DNA of 64,000 nucleotides from Clostridia bacterium (GTDB taxonomy: Bacteria > Bacillota > Clostridia > Peptostreptococcales > Acidaminobacteraceae): assembly GCA_014859095.1 (NCBI GenBank), contig JACUUV010000006.1:1-64000 (forward strand), read 5' to 3'. The translations under genes were made by a program, and so were the position numbers. Below are positions 25,699-34,823 of this stretch, piece by piece (position 1 is the first letter of the stretch; every line of letters starts with the position of its first letter). The notes under the pieces are model-generated. The model was given only the letters and a program-made list of their open reading frames with translations, searched no databases and was not told the DNA's origin.

Positions 25699-25770
25699 CG
25701 TACACTATTGTTCCATCATTAAATTTTCTTTAAGCTAAATCAAACCTTCTATTACTTTCATGTGCTTTTA

Positions 25771-25779
25771 TGATAAAAT
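25771..25779 (+). promoter_or_regulatory. Extended -10 promoter of the hydrolase operon
   Basis: TG-A-TAAAAT (TAAAAT at 25774-25779). A start near 25786 would make a GTG at 25785 unusable and supports the ATG at 25818. Confidence 0.55.
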
Positions 25780-25817
25780 AAGGAGTGATAAAAATAGTCG
25801 ATTTGAGAGGTTTATTT

Positions 25818-26576
25818 ATGCCAACTTTTGAATATAGGGATTTAAATATCAACTATACCCGCTCTGGTAATGGCAAGACATTGCTTTTTCTTCACGGTTG
25901 GGGTGCCAATCTGGACAGTTTCAAAGTTTTGACCGATGATCTGGTCCGTTCTTACGAAGTCGTAGCCATTGACTTTCCAGGCTTTGGGCTTTCAGACACT
26001 CCGCAGGTCCCATGGAATTTGACCGATTATACTGAAATGACAGTCGCCTTCATAAAGCATCTCGAACTGAAGTCATTCATTCCCATCGGCCATTCATTCG
26101 GTGGACGTGTGGCGATCAGGCTCACAGAGCATATCGGGTTCGACAAGTTGGTTCTGATCAGCAGCGCGGGAATCAAACCCTCCAGAAAACCGGAATACTA
26201 TTTTAAGGTATACGGTTATAAAGCGTTTAAATACCTCGCCAAACTACCCGTTTTGTCCTGGATTTTGGAGGAGCCACTGAAAGCCTACAGAGACCGTTAT
26301 TCCAGCAGCGACTACAAACAAGCTTCAGACATTATGAAGCAGGTGCTTTCCAAAGTGGTGAACGAAGATTTGAGGCACTTGCTGCCAAAGGTAAAAGCTT
26401 CCACTCTACTGATGTGGGGTGATCAGGATACGAGCACTCCACTTAACGATGCCAAACTGATGGAATCCCTGATTCCTGATGCCGGACTTGTCGTATTCGA
26501 AGGCGCCGGTCACTTTTCATATTTGGAGCAATCGGCACGTTTTCTGACAATCCTAAAGACATTTATCGGAGGCTAA
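25818..26576 (+). CDS. Alpha/beta-fold hydrolase
   Basis: 252 residues from the ATG at 25818 (GAGAGG site). Catalytic triad candidates are all visible: Ser in GHSFGG, Asp in WGDQDTSTP and His in GAGHFSYLEQ, with an oxyanion HGWG motif near the N terminus. Substrate unknown. It starts an operon with a membrane Mur ligase (3 bases downstream) and ddl, which suggests a wall- or envelope-related ester or peptide, but that is inference from context only. Confidence 0.87.
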   Translation: MPTFEYRDLNINYTRSGNGKTLLFLHGWGANLDSFKVLTDDLVRSYEVVAIDFPGFGLSDTPQVPWNLTDYTEMTVAFIKHLELKSFIPIGHSFGGRVAIRLTEHIGFDKLVLISSAGIKPSRKPEYYFKVYGYKAFKYLAKLPVLSWILEEPLKAYRDRYSSSDYKQASDIMKQVLSKVVNEDLRHLLPKVKASTLLMWGDQDTSTPLNDAKLMESLIPDAGLVVFEGAGHFSYLEQSARFLTILKTFIGG

Positions 26577-26579
26577 AGT

Positions 26580-28181
26580 ATGTGGATCAAAAGTTTCGTT
26601 TTAATACTTGCAATTATTTTCACATGGGTGAAAACCCATACGGATGTCCATCGATTTCAACTGATCGGTTATTTTAATGGTCATTATCTCAAATGGGTTT
26701 CAGAAGACATAAGAAGATTGGTGAAGCCACATGAGTCCCTTTATGTTATCGGCATTCTTCTCGTTTTCTTAAGCGGTGTCACATGGTTGCAACTGCTCGG
26801 CCTATTGCTCATCGCCATAGATTTTTACTTCTTCCATTTGATCAAAACAACTTATCCCCAAAAGAAAAAATTGGTTTACACGCCGCGTGTGAAACGATTA
26901 CTGATCACAGACCTGATTATAGTCTGCTCGCTCGGACTGGCAATAGGATTTATGCCTTCTCCATTTGACATGGCCGGAGTTATGCTTGTTTACATTTTCA
27001 GTTTCCTCTGGCTCACACTATCAAACATCATCAATAAACCGATTGAATCCGCCGTCAACAATTATTATTACAACGATGCAAAAAGACTGTTGGCCAAAAA
27101 CCCCAACATGACTGTCATAGGCATCACTGGAAGTTATGGAAAGACCAGCACAAAAAACGTTCTTCACGCCATGCTTTCAAAGGACTTCAACGTGCTTATG
27201 ACTCCGGAAAGCTTCAATACAAAAATGGGACTGACCAGAACCATCAGGGAGGGGCTCAAACCGACCCATCAAATCTTCATTGCTGAGATGGGTGCAAAGG
27301 TGGTGGGAGAAATCAGGGAGCTGATGGAGTTCGTCCATCCTACGATGGGCATCATCACCTCCATCGGACCACAGCATTTGGAAACGTTCAAAACTTTCGA
27401 AAACATCGTCTCCACAAAAGGCGAGATGTTCCAATATTTGGAATCAAATGGCACGGCATTCGTCAATGTCAGTGACCCCAACATAGTTTCACTTCCCAAA
27501 AGAGATGACTTAAGTTACATCTATTTTTCGGTTGAGGACGAACTCCCTGAAAATTTGGAAATCACACCTGATTACAGGATTGAATCCATTGCCATGAACA
27601 ATTCCGGTTCAAGTTTCACACTCGTTCACACCCCGACTGGCAAAAAAGTCAGACTGGGCACGGGACTTCTTGGAAGACACAACCTTTCCAATGTGGTCGC
27701 AGGAGCGGCAATATCGCTTTCACTCGGTGTTCCGATGGAACGACTTCCATCACTTACAGCTGATTTGAAGCCGGTGGAGCATCGTCTTTCGTACAGAAGA
27801 GTCAATGATTTTTACACCATACTCGATGACGCTTTCAACTCCAATCCAGTAGGATCCAAAATGGCTCTTGAAGTCCTTGCTCAATTTGAAGGCAACAAAA
27901 AGATTGTCATCACCCCAGGGATGATTGAGCTCGGAGACAGACATTTCGAACTCAACAAGGCATTTGGAGAATCCATTGCAGATGTCTGTGATTTTGTCAT
28001 TTTGGTCGGACAAAACCAGACCAAACCGATCCAGGACGGTCTCACTTCCAAACATTATGATGAGAACAAACTGTATATAGCAAAAAACATTTCTGACGCC
28101 TTTTCAAAATTGTCGGAAATCATTGAACTGGGTGACGTCGTATTGCTGGAGAACGATTTGCCGGACACATTCAACGAATAA
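26580..28181 (+). CDS. Membrane-anchored Mur ligase family protein (MurF-like)
   Basis: 533 residues. The first ~160 hold four to five membrane helices instead of the MurF N-terminal UDP-sugar-binding domain. Then come the Mur ligase ATPase core (P-loop GITGSYGKTSTKN, EMGAKVVGEI, SIGPQHLETF) and the C-terminal ligase domain (LDDAFNSNPVGSKMALEVL). This resembles MurF more than MurC, D or E. It lies next to ddl, whose product D-Ala-D-Ala is the MurF substrate, so a role in adding D-Ala-D-Ala or a related group is plausible. True substrate unknown. Confidence 0.82.
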   Translation: MWIKSFVLILAIIFTWVKTHTDVHRFQLIGYFNGHYLKWVSEDIRRLVKPHESLYVIGILLVFLSGVTWLQLLGLLLIAIDFYFFHLIKTTYPQKKKLVYTPRVKRLLITDLIIVCSLGLAIGFMPSPFDMAGVMLVYIFSFLWLTLSNIINKPIESAVNNYYYNDAKRLLAKNPNMTVIGITGSYGKTSTKNVLHAMLSKDFNVLMTPESFNTKMGLTRTIREGLKPTHQIFIAEMGAKVVGEIRELMEFVHPTMGIITSIGPQHLETFKTFENIVSTKGEMFQYLESNGTAFVNVSDPNIVSLPKRDDLSYIYFSVEDELPENLEITPDYRIESIAMNNSGSSFTLVHTPTGKKVRLGTGLLGRHNLSNVVAGAAISLSLGVPMERLPSLTADLKPVEHRLSYRRVNDFYTILDDAFNSNPVGSKMALEVLAQFEGNKKIVITPGMIELGDRHFELNKAFGESIADVCDFVILVGQNQTKPIQDGLTSKHYDENKLYIAKNISDAFSKLSEIIELGDVVLLENDLPDTFNE

Positions 28182-28199
28182 AGGTTAAGGGGAATAATT

Positions 28200-29366
28200 A
28201 TGATCAATATTGGTGTTTTTTTCGGTGGGACAAGCGTGGAACACGAGGTGTCCATCATCACCGCACAACAAGCCATCGCTCAACTTATGAACATGTCCGA
28301 TTACACGGTGGTGCCTATCTACATCTCCAAACAGAACCGATGGTACACAGGGGATTATCTGCTCGATGTGGAACATTACAAAGACCTCGATAAGGTCATA
28401 AAAAATGCTCAGGAAATTCAAATGGTCAAAGGAGAGCGCTCTGCAGTATTGATCAAACATCCGATCAAGCGTTTCAAAGACTCGTTTATGACCACTGTGG
28501 ACATAGGATTCCCGATTATTCACGGTACAGGTGGTGAAGATGGGACACTTCAAGGCTTCCTGGAACACATGGATATTCCTTATGTAGGATGCAACGTCCT
28601 AGCTGCATCGCTCACCATGGACAAGATCTCCTCAAAATTATTTTTGAAGAGTTCGGGAATCCGTGTTGTGGAGGGAGAATGGTTTTATACCCATCATTGG
28701 CTTTCCTATAAAGACGCCATCATTGAGGATCTCGAACAAAAACTCGGTTACCCGATGATTGTCAAACCCTCCGATATAGGTTCAAGTGTCGGCGTCACAC
28801 CAGCCAAAAACCGCAGCGAACTCCTCGACGCCATCGAGTTCGCCCGCAACTTCACATCTCGTATGCTCGTCGAAAAAATGCTTGTTGGCATGAGGGAAAT
28901 CAACATCTCCGTAGTAGGCGACAGTGAGAAGCTGGAGCTTTCTGTATGCGAGGAACCTATCTCAGCGAATGATTTCCTCACTTATGAGGAAAAATATGTG
29001 AATTCGGGTCAGACCAAAGGCATGTCGGCATCAAAACGTCAAATCCCTGCACATATCACAAAAGATATGCGTGATGAAATTGAACGCATGGCCGCAGAAG
29101 CTTTTATCGCACTGGATTGTGCCGGTGTCACAAGAATCGATTTCATGATCGACAAAGTCACTGGACTTCCACACATCAACGAATTCAACACCATTCCAGG
29201 TTCTCTCTCCTTCTACCTTTGGGAGGCAACCGGAAAACCATTCTCCAAAATGCTTGAAGACATGATTGATGCGGCTCATAGGACATATAGAAGAAAAAAA
29301 TCACTCAACCGCTCAAATACCATAAACATACTCTCAACAGCCGACTTAAAAGGCCTAAAAAAATAA
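28200..29366 (+). CDS. ddl: D-alanine--D-alanine ligase
   Basis: 388 residues, ATP-grasp enzyme making D-Ala-D-Ala. N-terminal FFGGTSVEHEVSIITA, ATP-grasp core VKPSDIGSSVGVT, metal and substrate motif HINEFNTIPGS. The omega loop reads YEEKY, with the Lys-Tyr found in ordinary D-Ala-D-Ala ligases; D-lactate-type ligases usually differ there. It is a little longer than most, with a basic C-terminal tail. It follows the Mur ligase by 18 bases. Confidence 0.94.
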   Translation: MINIGVFFGGTSVEHEVSIITAQQAIAQLMNMSDYTVVPIYISKQNRWYTGDYLLDVEHYKDLDKVIKNAQEIQMVKGERSAVLIKHPIKRFKDSFMTTVDIGFPIIHGTGGEDGTLQGFLEHMDIPYVGCNVLAASLTMDKISSKLFLKSSGIRVVEGEWFYTHHWLSYKDAIIEDLEQKLGYPMIVKPSDIGSSVGVTPAKNRSELLDAIEFARNFTSRMLVEKMLVGMREINISVVGDSEKLELSVCEEPISANDFLTYEEKYVNSGQTKGMSASKRQIPAHITKDMRDEIERMAAEAFIALDCAGVTRIDFMIDKVTGLPHINEFNTIPGSLSFYLWEATGKPFSKMLEDMIDAAHRTYRRKKSLNRSNTINILSTADLKGLKK

Positions 29367-29381
29367 CCACCTGAAAGGTGG
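29367..29381 (+). promoter_or_regulatory. Small hairpin before the response regulator
   Basis: CCACCT-GAA-AGGTGG, a 6-bp perfect stem whose 3' side ends 1 base before the GAGGAGG ribosome site. It could separate ddl expression from the two-component genes or affect initiation. Confidence 0.45.
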
Positions 29382-29394
29382 CGAGGAGGCAACA

Positions 29395-30084
29395 TTGTCC
29401 ATGGAAAAAATACTCATTGTAGAAGATGATCTGCAAATTCAAACGCTTCTGAAAGACTACATCAATGCCTCCGGTTACATAGCTGTCACAGCATCCGACG
29501 GTGAAGAGGCATTGATGAAGTTTGAAACGGAACAACCCCAATTGGCCCTGCTCGATATCATCATTCCAAAAATTGATGGCTTTGAACTCTGCAGAAAAAT
29601 CAGAAACGAATCCAACATTCCAATTATCATGCTCAGCTCAAAGAAGGAAGACACCGACAAAATCTTGGCGCTGGGACTTGGGGCGGACGATTATGTGGAA
29701 AAACCTTTCAGCCCCAGAGTGCTTATAGCTAAAATCCAATCGCACTTCAGACGTGTGAAAGAACTTTCAGGCGCACCCGCTACTGATGTGATGACGTTTA
29801 AATCACTTGAACTGGACGTAAAAGCTAGAACCGTCAAAGTAGAAGGCAAATACGTTCCATTTTCAGTCAAGGAATTCGAGATTCTTCATTATCTGATGTT
29901 GAACAGCAATCAGGCACTGTCCCGCGAGAAAATATTCGATGAGATCTGGGGGTATAACGAATACGGTGACATCAACACCGTAACGGTCCATGTTAGAAAA
30001 ATCAGAGAAAAGATTGAAGTCGATCCCTCCCAACCTGAATTCATAGAAACTGTTTGGGGCATCGGTTACAAATTCAAAGGATAA
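29395..30084 (+). CDS. OmpR-family response regulator
   Basis: 229 residues. Receiver domain (LIVEDD acidic pair, phospho-acceptor Asp in LALLDIIIP, Lys in VEKPF) and winged-helix DNA-binding domain (VPFSVKEFEILHYL ... VTVHVRKIREKIE). Start is either TTG at 29395 (5 bases from GAGGAGG) or ATG at 29401 (11 bases). Pairs with the kinase 3 bases downstream. Target genes unknown; the envelope genes just upstream are candidates. Confidence 0.93.
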   Translation: MSMEKILIVEDDLQIQTLLKDYINASGYIAVTASDGEEALMKFETEQPQLALLDIIIPKIDGFELCRKIRNESNIPIIMLSSKKEDTDKILALGLGADDYVEKPFSPRVLIAKIQSHFRRVKELSGAPATDVMTFKSLELDVKARTVKVEGKYVPFSVKEFEILHYLMLNSNQALSREKIFDEIWGYNEYGDINTVTVHVRKIREKIEVDPSQPEFIETVWGIGYKFKG

Positions 30085-30087
30085 ATT

Positions 30088-31167
30088 ATGACAGCTAAAA
30101 AACGCTTTCACATCAATTTGAGAAGTATCATCATTCTATTCGTACTGAGTATGGTACTTTTCACGACCGCCTTCATGGTCTACATATTTTTCAAATACAA
30201 CTTTGATCTGATGGAGGACCAGACGATCATCAACAGCCCTTACCTATTGCTTGCGCTATTGATCACTGTGCTGATCATCTACTTCATGGTCATGATGCTA
30301 CTCATCAACAAATATATTTTCACACCCATCTCCGAAATGAAACGGGCGGCTGAGAACATCCAATCGGGCAACCTCAACTATCCCATAGCATATCAAGGGG
30401 ACAATGAAATCGGTGAGTTCTGCAGGGAATTCGACAAGATGCGGATCAGACTTAAAGATACAATCCTCGAGCAGCATGAGATCGAAAAACGCAGAAAACG
30501 TCTCATCGCAAGCATCACTCATGATCTGAGGACCCCGCTGACATCCATAAAAGGATACATCGAGGCCATTCAAGACGGTATTGTAAAAGATCAGGACACT
30601 TTTGATCTCTACATCGACACCATTGTGGAAAAGACTGATTTTCTGAATCATTTGATTGATGACCTATCCGTATATACCAAGCAGGAACTTGGCGAGTTTT
30701 CGCTCAATTTGGAACGCGTGAATTCGGGACAAATGATGAGCAACTACTTTGATCACAAAATTACTGAGTTTAAACACTCTCCAATAAAGCTTGTATTAAA
30801 AAGGCCTTTTATATCCACATTCATTCTTGTGGACCCTTATAGATTCAATCAAATACTGGACAACCTGATCGGCAATGCCAAAAAATATGCGAAATCTGAA
30901 ATAACAGTCTCTACCAAAGTTGTCCATTATCATCTTCAAATAGGAATACATGACGACGGGGATGGCATCCCCCAAGATGTGCTCAACAATATTTTCGATC
31001 CTTTTTTCATGGTCAACAAAGTCAAAGACCAAGTGGAAAAAGGTGGATCTGGACTCGGTCTTGCCATTGTCAAACAACTGACAGAGAGACATTCGGGAAA
31101 GATCGAAGTCACCAGCGAACTCGGTGAAGGCACGTGCTTCACCATTGATATACCACTTGATCGATAA
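30088..31167 (+). CDS. Sensor histidine kinase
   Basis: 359 residues. Two membrane helices near the N terminus with a very short outer loop (about 15-80), HAMP domain, HisKA with SITHDLRTPLTSIKGY, and HATPase (DNLIGNAKKY, HDDGDGIPQD, GGSGLGLAIVKQL). The short external region is typical of intramembrane-sensing kinases that watch the envelope. Cognate of the preceding regulator. Confidence 0.93.
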   Translation: MTAKKRFHINLRSIIILFVLSMVLFTTAFMVYIFFKYNFDLMEDQTIINSPYLLLALLITVLIIYFMVMMLLINKYIFTPISEMKRAAENIQSGNLNYPIAYQGDNEIGEFCREFDKMRIRLKDTILEQHEIEKRRKRLIASITHDLRTPLTSIKGYIEAIQDGIVKDQDTFDLYIDTIVEKTDFLNHLIDDLSVYTKQELGEFSLNLERVNSGQMMSNYFDHKITEFKHSPIKLVLKRPFISTFILVDPYRFNQILDNLIGNAKKYAKSEITVSTKVVHYHLQIGIHDDGDGIPQDVLNNIFDPFFMVNKVKDQVEKGGSGLGLAIVKQLTERHSGKIEVTSELGEGTCFTIDIPLDR

Positions 31168-31185
31168 ACGGAAGGGAGAATACGT

Positions 31186-32496
31186 ATGAAATGTCCAAAC
31201 TGCAGTTTCGTCAACCCGGATGCGTCGGAAATTTGCAAAGTATGCGGTTATGAACTCATAGCGATTTCCACAGAAAAGCCGGAACCACCGATTTCCAAGG
31301 CTCCTCCTAAAATAAATCACACTGACCATGCTGATGATCATGAACTCGATTCGGCCCTCAAAACACTATTTGGTTCCGATTTTGATGATGATTCCGATAT
31401 TATCGACATCGAACTGACTGAAAATGATCCGGAACTGGATTATTATGAAGAACATTCATCCATAAAACCTTTTCTGATCCTTGGTGCCTTGGCTCTATTG
31501 GTCATCGTGTTGTTTATGTTCCTGAAATCCAATTGGTCCGATTTCCCTTGGTCATATGAATCCAGTGCCGATCAACCGGGACAGACCATAGAAGTGCCAG
31601 GACCGACAGATGAAACTAAAGATAAGACGGCACAGGATAGTGTGGACCAATTTTTCACTCTTTTGCCCACTTTTGTGAATCAAGGCAATATCTCGATTTT
31701 AACGCTGTTTTCGAACAGCGAGGACGCACTCGAAGCGCTAATGGACTTTTCAGCAAATGGCACTTTCGAACAACTGAATCAGTACGATGTCAAACTTGTC
31801 GAAGAAGACCCCGAAGCCATGAGATATTCAGTGACCACTGAAATGGAACGCACACTGGATGACAAGAAATTTGAGGAGCAAATGCATTGGGATTTCAGAG
31901 TCATTAGAGCGGATGACGCGTGGACTATTGAGTATTTTTCAGTTGAAGTGCTCTCAGGTGATCCGGTGGCTACTGAGCCGGCACCATCAGATCCGGCGGC
32001 ACCGGCACCAACTCCAACGCCTACGCCTCAACCTAAACCAGAACCTGCACCTGTTGAACCTGAAATATCCGGAGAGATTCCAGAAGGGTTTTTGGAATCC
32101 GGTACATTTTCAGGAGGTAAAATAACGGATGGACAAGACGTAGCAACCGCAAGATATGGAAGACATGAGGATTTTGAACGCATTGTATTTGACATCTACG
32201 GTTGGACGAGCTTCGAACCTACAGAAACAGTTGATGAAATTGGAGTTTACGAAGCCACTATTTCAGGAGACGGCAAAAGCATCACCGTGATTATAAACGG
32301 TGCCAGAGGTGCCTATGCCAAAAAGAGCGGAATAGACCTCAAAGAAAGCTCAACCGTCTCTTCTGTTGAGTATTTCTTCCCAGGCAGCGACAGCGCTGTT
32401 GGAATCACTATCACACTCAATGAAAAAGGCGCCTTCAAAGTGTTCTCGCTGAAGGAACCTGCAAAATTGGTGGTCGACTTTCTCGTTACGCAGTAG
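31186..32496 (+). CDS. Zinc-ribbon membrane protein with AMIN-like C-terminal domain
   Basis: 436 residues. N-terminal zinc ribbon with Cys3, Cys6, Cys17, Cys20, an acidic stretch, one membrane helix (about 97-112), an outer region of about 140 residues, a Pro-rich linker (PTPTPTPQPKPEP) and a C-terminal domain like AMIN (VFDIYGWTSF ... AVGITITLNEKG ... KLVVDFLV). So it seems to have a cytoplasmic metal-binding head and an outer wall-binding end. Possibly works with the sensor kinase 18 bases upstream. Function unknown. Confidence 0.72.
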   Translation: MKCPNCSFVNPDASEICKVCGYELIAISTEKPEPPISKAPPKINHTDHADDHELDSALKTLFGSDFDDDSDIIDIELTENDPELDYYEEHSSIKPFLILGALALLVIVLFMFLKSNWSDFPWSYESSADQPGQTIEVPGPTDETKDKTAQDSVDQFFTLLPTFVNQGNISILTLFSNSEDALEALMDFSANGTFEQLNQYDVKLVEEDPEAMRYSVTTEMERTLDDKKFEEQMHWDFRVIRADDAWTIEYFSVEVLSGDPVATEPAPSDPAAPAPTPTPTPQPKPEPAPVEPEISGEIPEGFLESGTFSGGKITDGQDVATARYGRHEDFERIVFDIYGWTSFEPTETVDEIGVYEATISGDGKSITVIINGARGAYAKKSGIDLKESSTVSSVEYFFPGSDSAVGITITLNEKGAFKVFSLKEPAKLVVDFLVTQ

Positions 32497-32510
32497 CCTG
32501 AAAAAATCAA

Positions 32511-32549
32511 ACACCCTTTGACATTTCCCTGTCAAAGGGTGTTTTTTTT
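32511..32549 (+). terminator. Terminator of the ddl/two-component run
   Basis: A 13-bp perfect stem (32511-32523 with 32530-32542) followed by seven T. It also lies at the 3' end of the convergent gene at 32556. Confidence 0.93.
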
Positions 32550-32555
32550 ACATCA

Positions 32556-32888
32556 TCAGGTAACGATTTTGAATATCACAAAAATAATCAATAAAGGGAT
32601 GGCAAGCACTGTCACCAGGGCGAATGCGATACCAATCGCTCCGAAAACCAGACCGACGACTCCCCCGATCAGTCCAAAGACCAAACCTATAATTCCTCCT
32701 ATGAGTCCTCCGATGCCTCCAATGATACCACCGATCAATTTGAACGGCAAAGCCAAAATTGGACCGATTGGAATGAAGAAAGTGATGGCACCAGCCACCA
32801 AAAGATAAGGAATCATCTTTTCAAAACTGTAACCCTTTTTGCTGAGTATCAAAGCAAACGCTCCCATTGCAACTAACGAAAACAACAT
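32556..32888 (-). CDS. Small glycine-zipper membrane protein
   Basis: 110 residues from the ATG at 32888 (GGAGG site). Three to four hydrophobic segments; the central stretch has regular Gly-Gly pairs (IGGIIGGIGGLIGGIIG and on to GLIGGVVGLVFGAIG), a glycine-zipper pattern suited to tight helix packing. No family recognised; it might form oligomers in the membrane. Single gene with a divergent gap of about 100 bases to etfA that shows nothing else clear. Confidence 0.6.
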   Translation of the reverse strand: MLFSLVAMGAFALILSKKGYSFEKMIPYLLVAGAITFFIPIGPILALPFKLIGGIIGGIGGLIGGIIGLVFGLIGGVVGLVFGAIGIAFALVTVLAIPLLIIFVIFKIVT

Positions 32889-32996
32889 ATTTACCTCCAT
32901 CTATCTTAGACCTCTGTCTGTTTTTTCTAAACTTATCATACCTCAGATAAATATAAAAAGCGTTAGCCAGAGATTAGAATCAGGTAAGAATGATAT

Positions 32997-34016
32997 TTAA
33001 TCTTCGATTTGTTTTGAAGCGTTGATTTTTTTTAGCTCTTCAACGACGAAAGGTAAGATCTTATGCACATCACCAACGACACCAAGATCTGCGACTTCAA
33101 ATATCTTCGAATTCTTATCTTTGTTGATGGCGATGATAAGTTCTGCCTCTTCCATACCTGCCACATGTTGGATTGCTCCGGATATGCCACAAGCGAAGTA
33201 AAGATCGGGTCTTACGGTCTTTCCTGTCTGTCCGACCTGTCTGTCGTGATCCATCCAACCGCTGTCCACTGCTGCTCTTGAAGCGGACACCATTCCACCG
33301 AGTTCATCCGATAACGCATAGAGCGATTTGAAGTTTTCTGCGGAGCCCACACCTCTTCCTCCGGAAATCAGAATCGTTGCTTCTTGAATATCTTGTCTGG
33401 CTTCGGTCTCTTTTTCAAAAGACAACACTTCGACAAATTGTCTGTTTTTCTCAATGGTTATAGGCATGGTGACAATCTCACCCGTTCTGTCGGATGATCT
33501 TTCCATTTTTGTCATAACACCCGGTCTTACAGTGGACATTTGTGGACGATGGTCTGGGCAGATGATTGTCGCCATGATATTTCCACCAAATGCTGGACGG
33601 GTCATCAAAAGCATTCTGTCCTCTGAGATATCCAGTGAAGTACAATCCGCTGTGAGTCCTGTCTTGATTCTTGCAGAAACCCTAGGTGCCAAATCTCTAC
33701 CTATGGATGTCGCTCCAACCAATACCACTTCAGGATTCGTCTCACGAATCGCTTTGACCACGGCCTGGGTGTAAGGCTCTGTTGTATAACTCTCAAGCGC
33801 CACATCATCCACGAGGATGACCTTGTCAGCGCCATATTCCACAAGTAATCTTCCGTGTTTGTCCACTTGATGTCCTGGAAGTACCGCAATGAGCTGAACA
33901 CCGAGTTCATCTGCTATTTTTCTGCCTTTTCCGAGCAGTTCAAGTGAAACGTTTTGGACATGATTTGTCCTTTGTTCAATAAAAACCATTACACCACTAT
34001 ATTCTGAAATATTCAT
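32997..34016 (-). CDS. etfA: Electron transfer flavoprotein alpha subunit
   Basis: 339 residues. FAD-binding C-terminal half with GRGVGSAENF, VGQTGKTVRPDLYFACGISGAIQH and INKD motifs. With EtfB and the acyl-CoA dehydrogenase it should form the Bcd-Etf complex that reduces crotonyl-CoA to butyryl-CoA, in Clostridia commonly coupled to ferredoxin reduction by bifurcation. Bifurcation here is inference. It starts 10 bases after etfB. Confidence 0.95.
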   Translation of the reverse strand: MNISEYSGVMVFIEQRTNHVQNVSLELLGKGRKIADELGVQLIAVLPGHQVDKHGRLLVEYGADKVILVDDVALESYTTEPYTQAVVKAIRETNPEVVLVGATSIGRDLAPRVSARIKTGLTADCTSLDISEDRMLLMTRPAFGGNIMATIICPDHRPQMSTVRPGVMTKMERSSDRTGEIVTMPITIEKNRQFVEVLSFEKETEARQDIQEATILISGGRGVGSAENFKSLYALSDELGGMVSASRAAVDSGWMDHDRQVGQTGKTVRPDLYFACGISGAIQHVAGMEEAELIIAINKDKNSKIFEVADLGVVGDVHKILPFVVEELKKINASKQIED

Positions 34017-34026
34017 TGGATCCTCC

Positions 34027-34809
34027 CTAAACGATAAATTTCTCTTTTAATTTGTCCACGATTGCGTTTGCCAGTTCCTTTGGTGTGCCCTCAATAATTT
34101 TTCCAGCTTGTTTGGCACCCTTGGTAAATGATTTGTTCACTTTCGTAGGCGAACCTTTGAGACCCATTTTGAGTGCATCGGCATCTATATCAGCGTAAGT
34201 CCATGTTTCGACTTCAAGTTCACGATGAGCTGCAATTATGCCTTTCACAGACATATAACGGGCTTCATTCATTTCACTGAGCGTTGTGATCAGACATGGA
34301 TAGTTGACCTTTATCTTTTGGAATCCGTCTTCAAAAATTCTTTTGACTATGGCATGGTCGCCATGATGCTCAAATACCGAGACATAAGAGATTTGTGGCA
34401 AACAGAGATGCTCTGCGATTTGTGGCCCCACTTGAGCAGTATCTCCGTCAATCGCTTGTCTGCCTGTAATCACGAGGTCATATTCTATTTTTGAAAGTGC
34501 CGCTGCAATTGTAGTGGATGTCGCAAGGGTGTCCGCACCAGCGAAAACTCTATCTGTCAATAAGATAACTCTATCCACACCCATCGCATAGGCTTCCTGC
34601 AAAGCGACTTTCGCTTGTGGCGGTCCCATGGTCAGAACTGTGATATGCGCACCAAACTCATCTTTAAGTCTAAGTGCTGCCTCAAGACCTGCTTTATCAT
34701 CGGGATTGATGATGCTTGGAACCCCTTCTCTGATCAATGTGCCTGTTTTAGGATCCAATTTAACTTCATTTGTATCTGGAACTTGCTTTATACATACGAC
34801 AATCTTCAT
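34027..34809 (-). CDS. etfB: Electron transfer flavoprotein beta subunit
   Basis: 260 residues, starting with the typical VCIKQVPDTNEVKLD and containing LKDEFGAHITVLTMG and the ITGRQAIDGDTAQVGP motif. Partner of EtfA; carries the second nucleotide or FAD site. Between bcd (14 bases upstream) and etfA. Confidence 0.96.
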   Translation of the reverse strand: MKIVVCIKQVPDTNEVKLDPKTGTLIREGVPSIINPDDKAGLEAALRLKDEFGAHITVLTMGPPQAKVALQEAYAMGVDRVILLTDRVFAGADTLATSTTIAAALSKIEYDLVITGRQAIDGDTAQVGPQIAEHLCLPQISYVSVFEHHGDHAIVKRIFEDGFQKIKVNYPCLITTLSEMNEARYMSVKGIIAAHRELEVETWTYADIDADALKMGLKGSPTKVNKSFTKGAKQAGKIIEGTPKELANAIVDKLKEKFIV

Positions 34810-34823
34810 CGTTCAATCCTCCA

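Noticed and set aside
28200-31167. Vancomycin-resistance-like cluster (ligase plus two-component system)
   Set aside because: No vanH, vanX or vanY-type gene is present, and the ligase has the Lys-Tyr omega-loop motif of ordinary D-Ala-D-Ala ligases.
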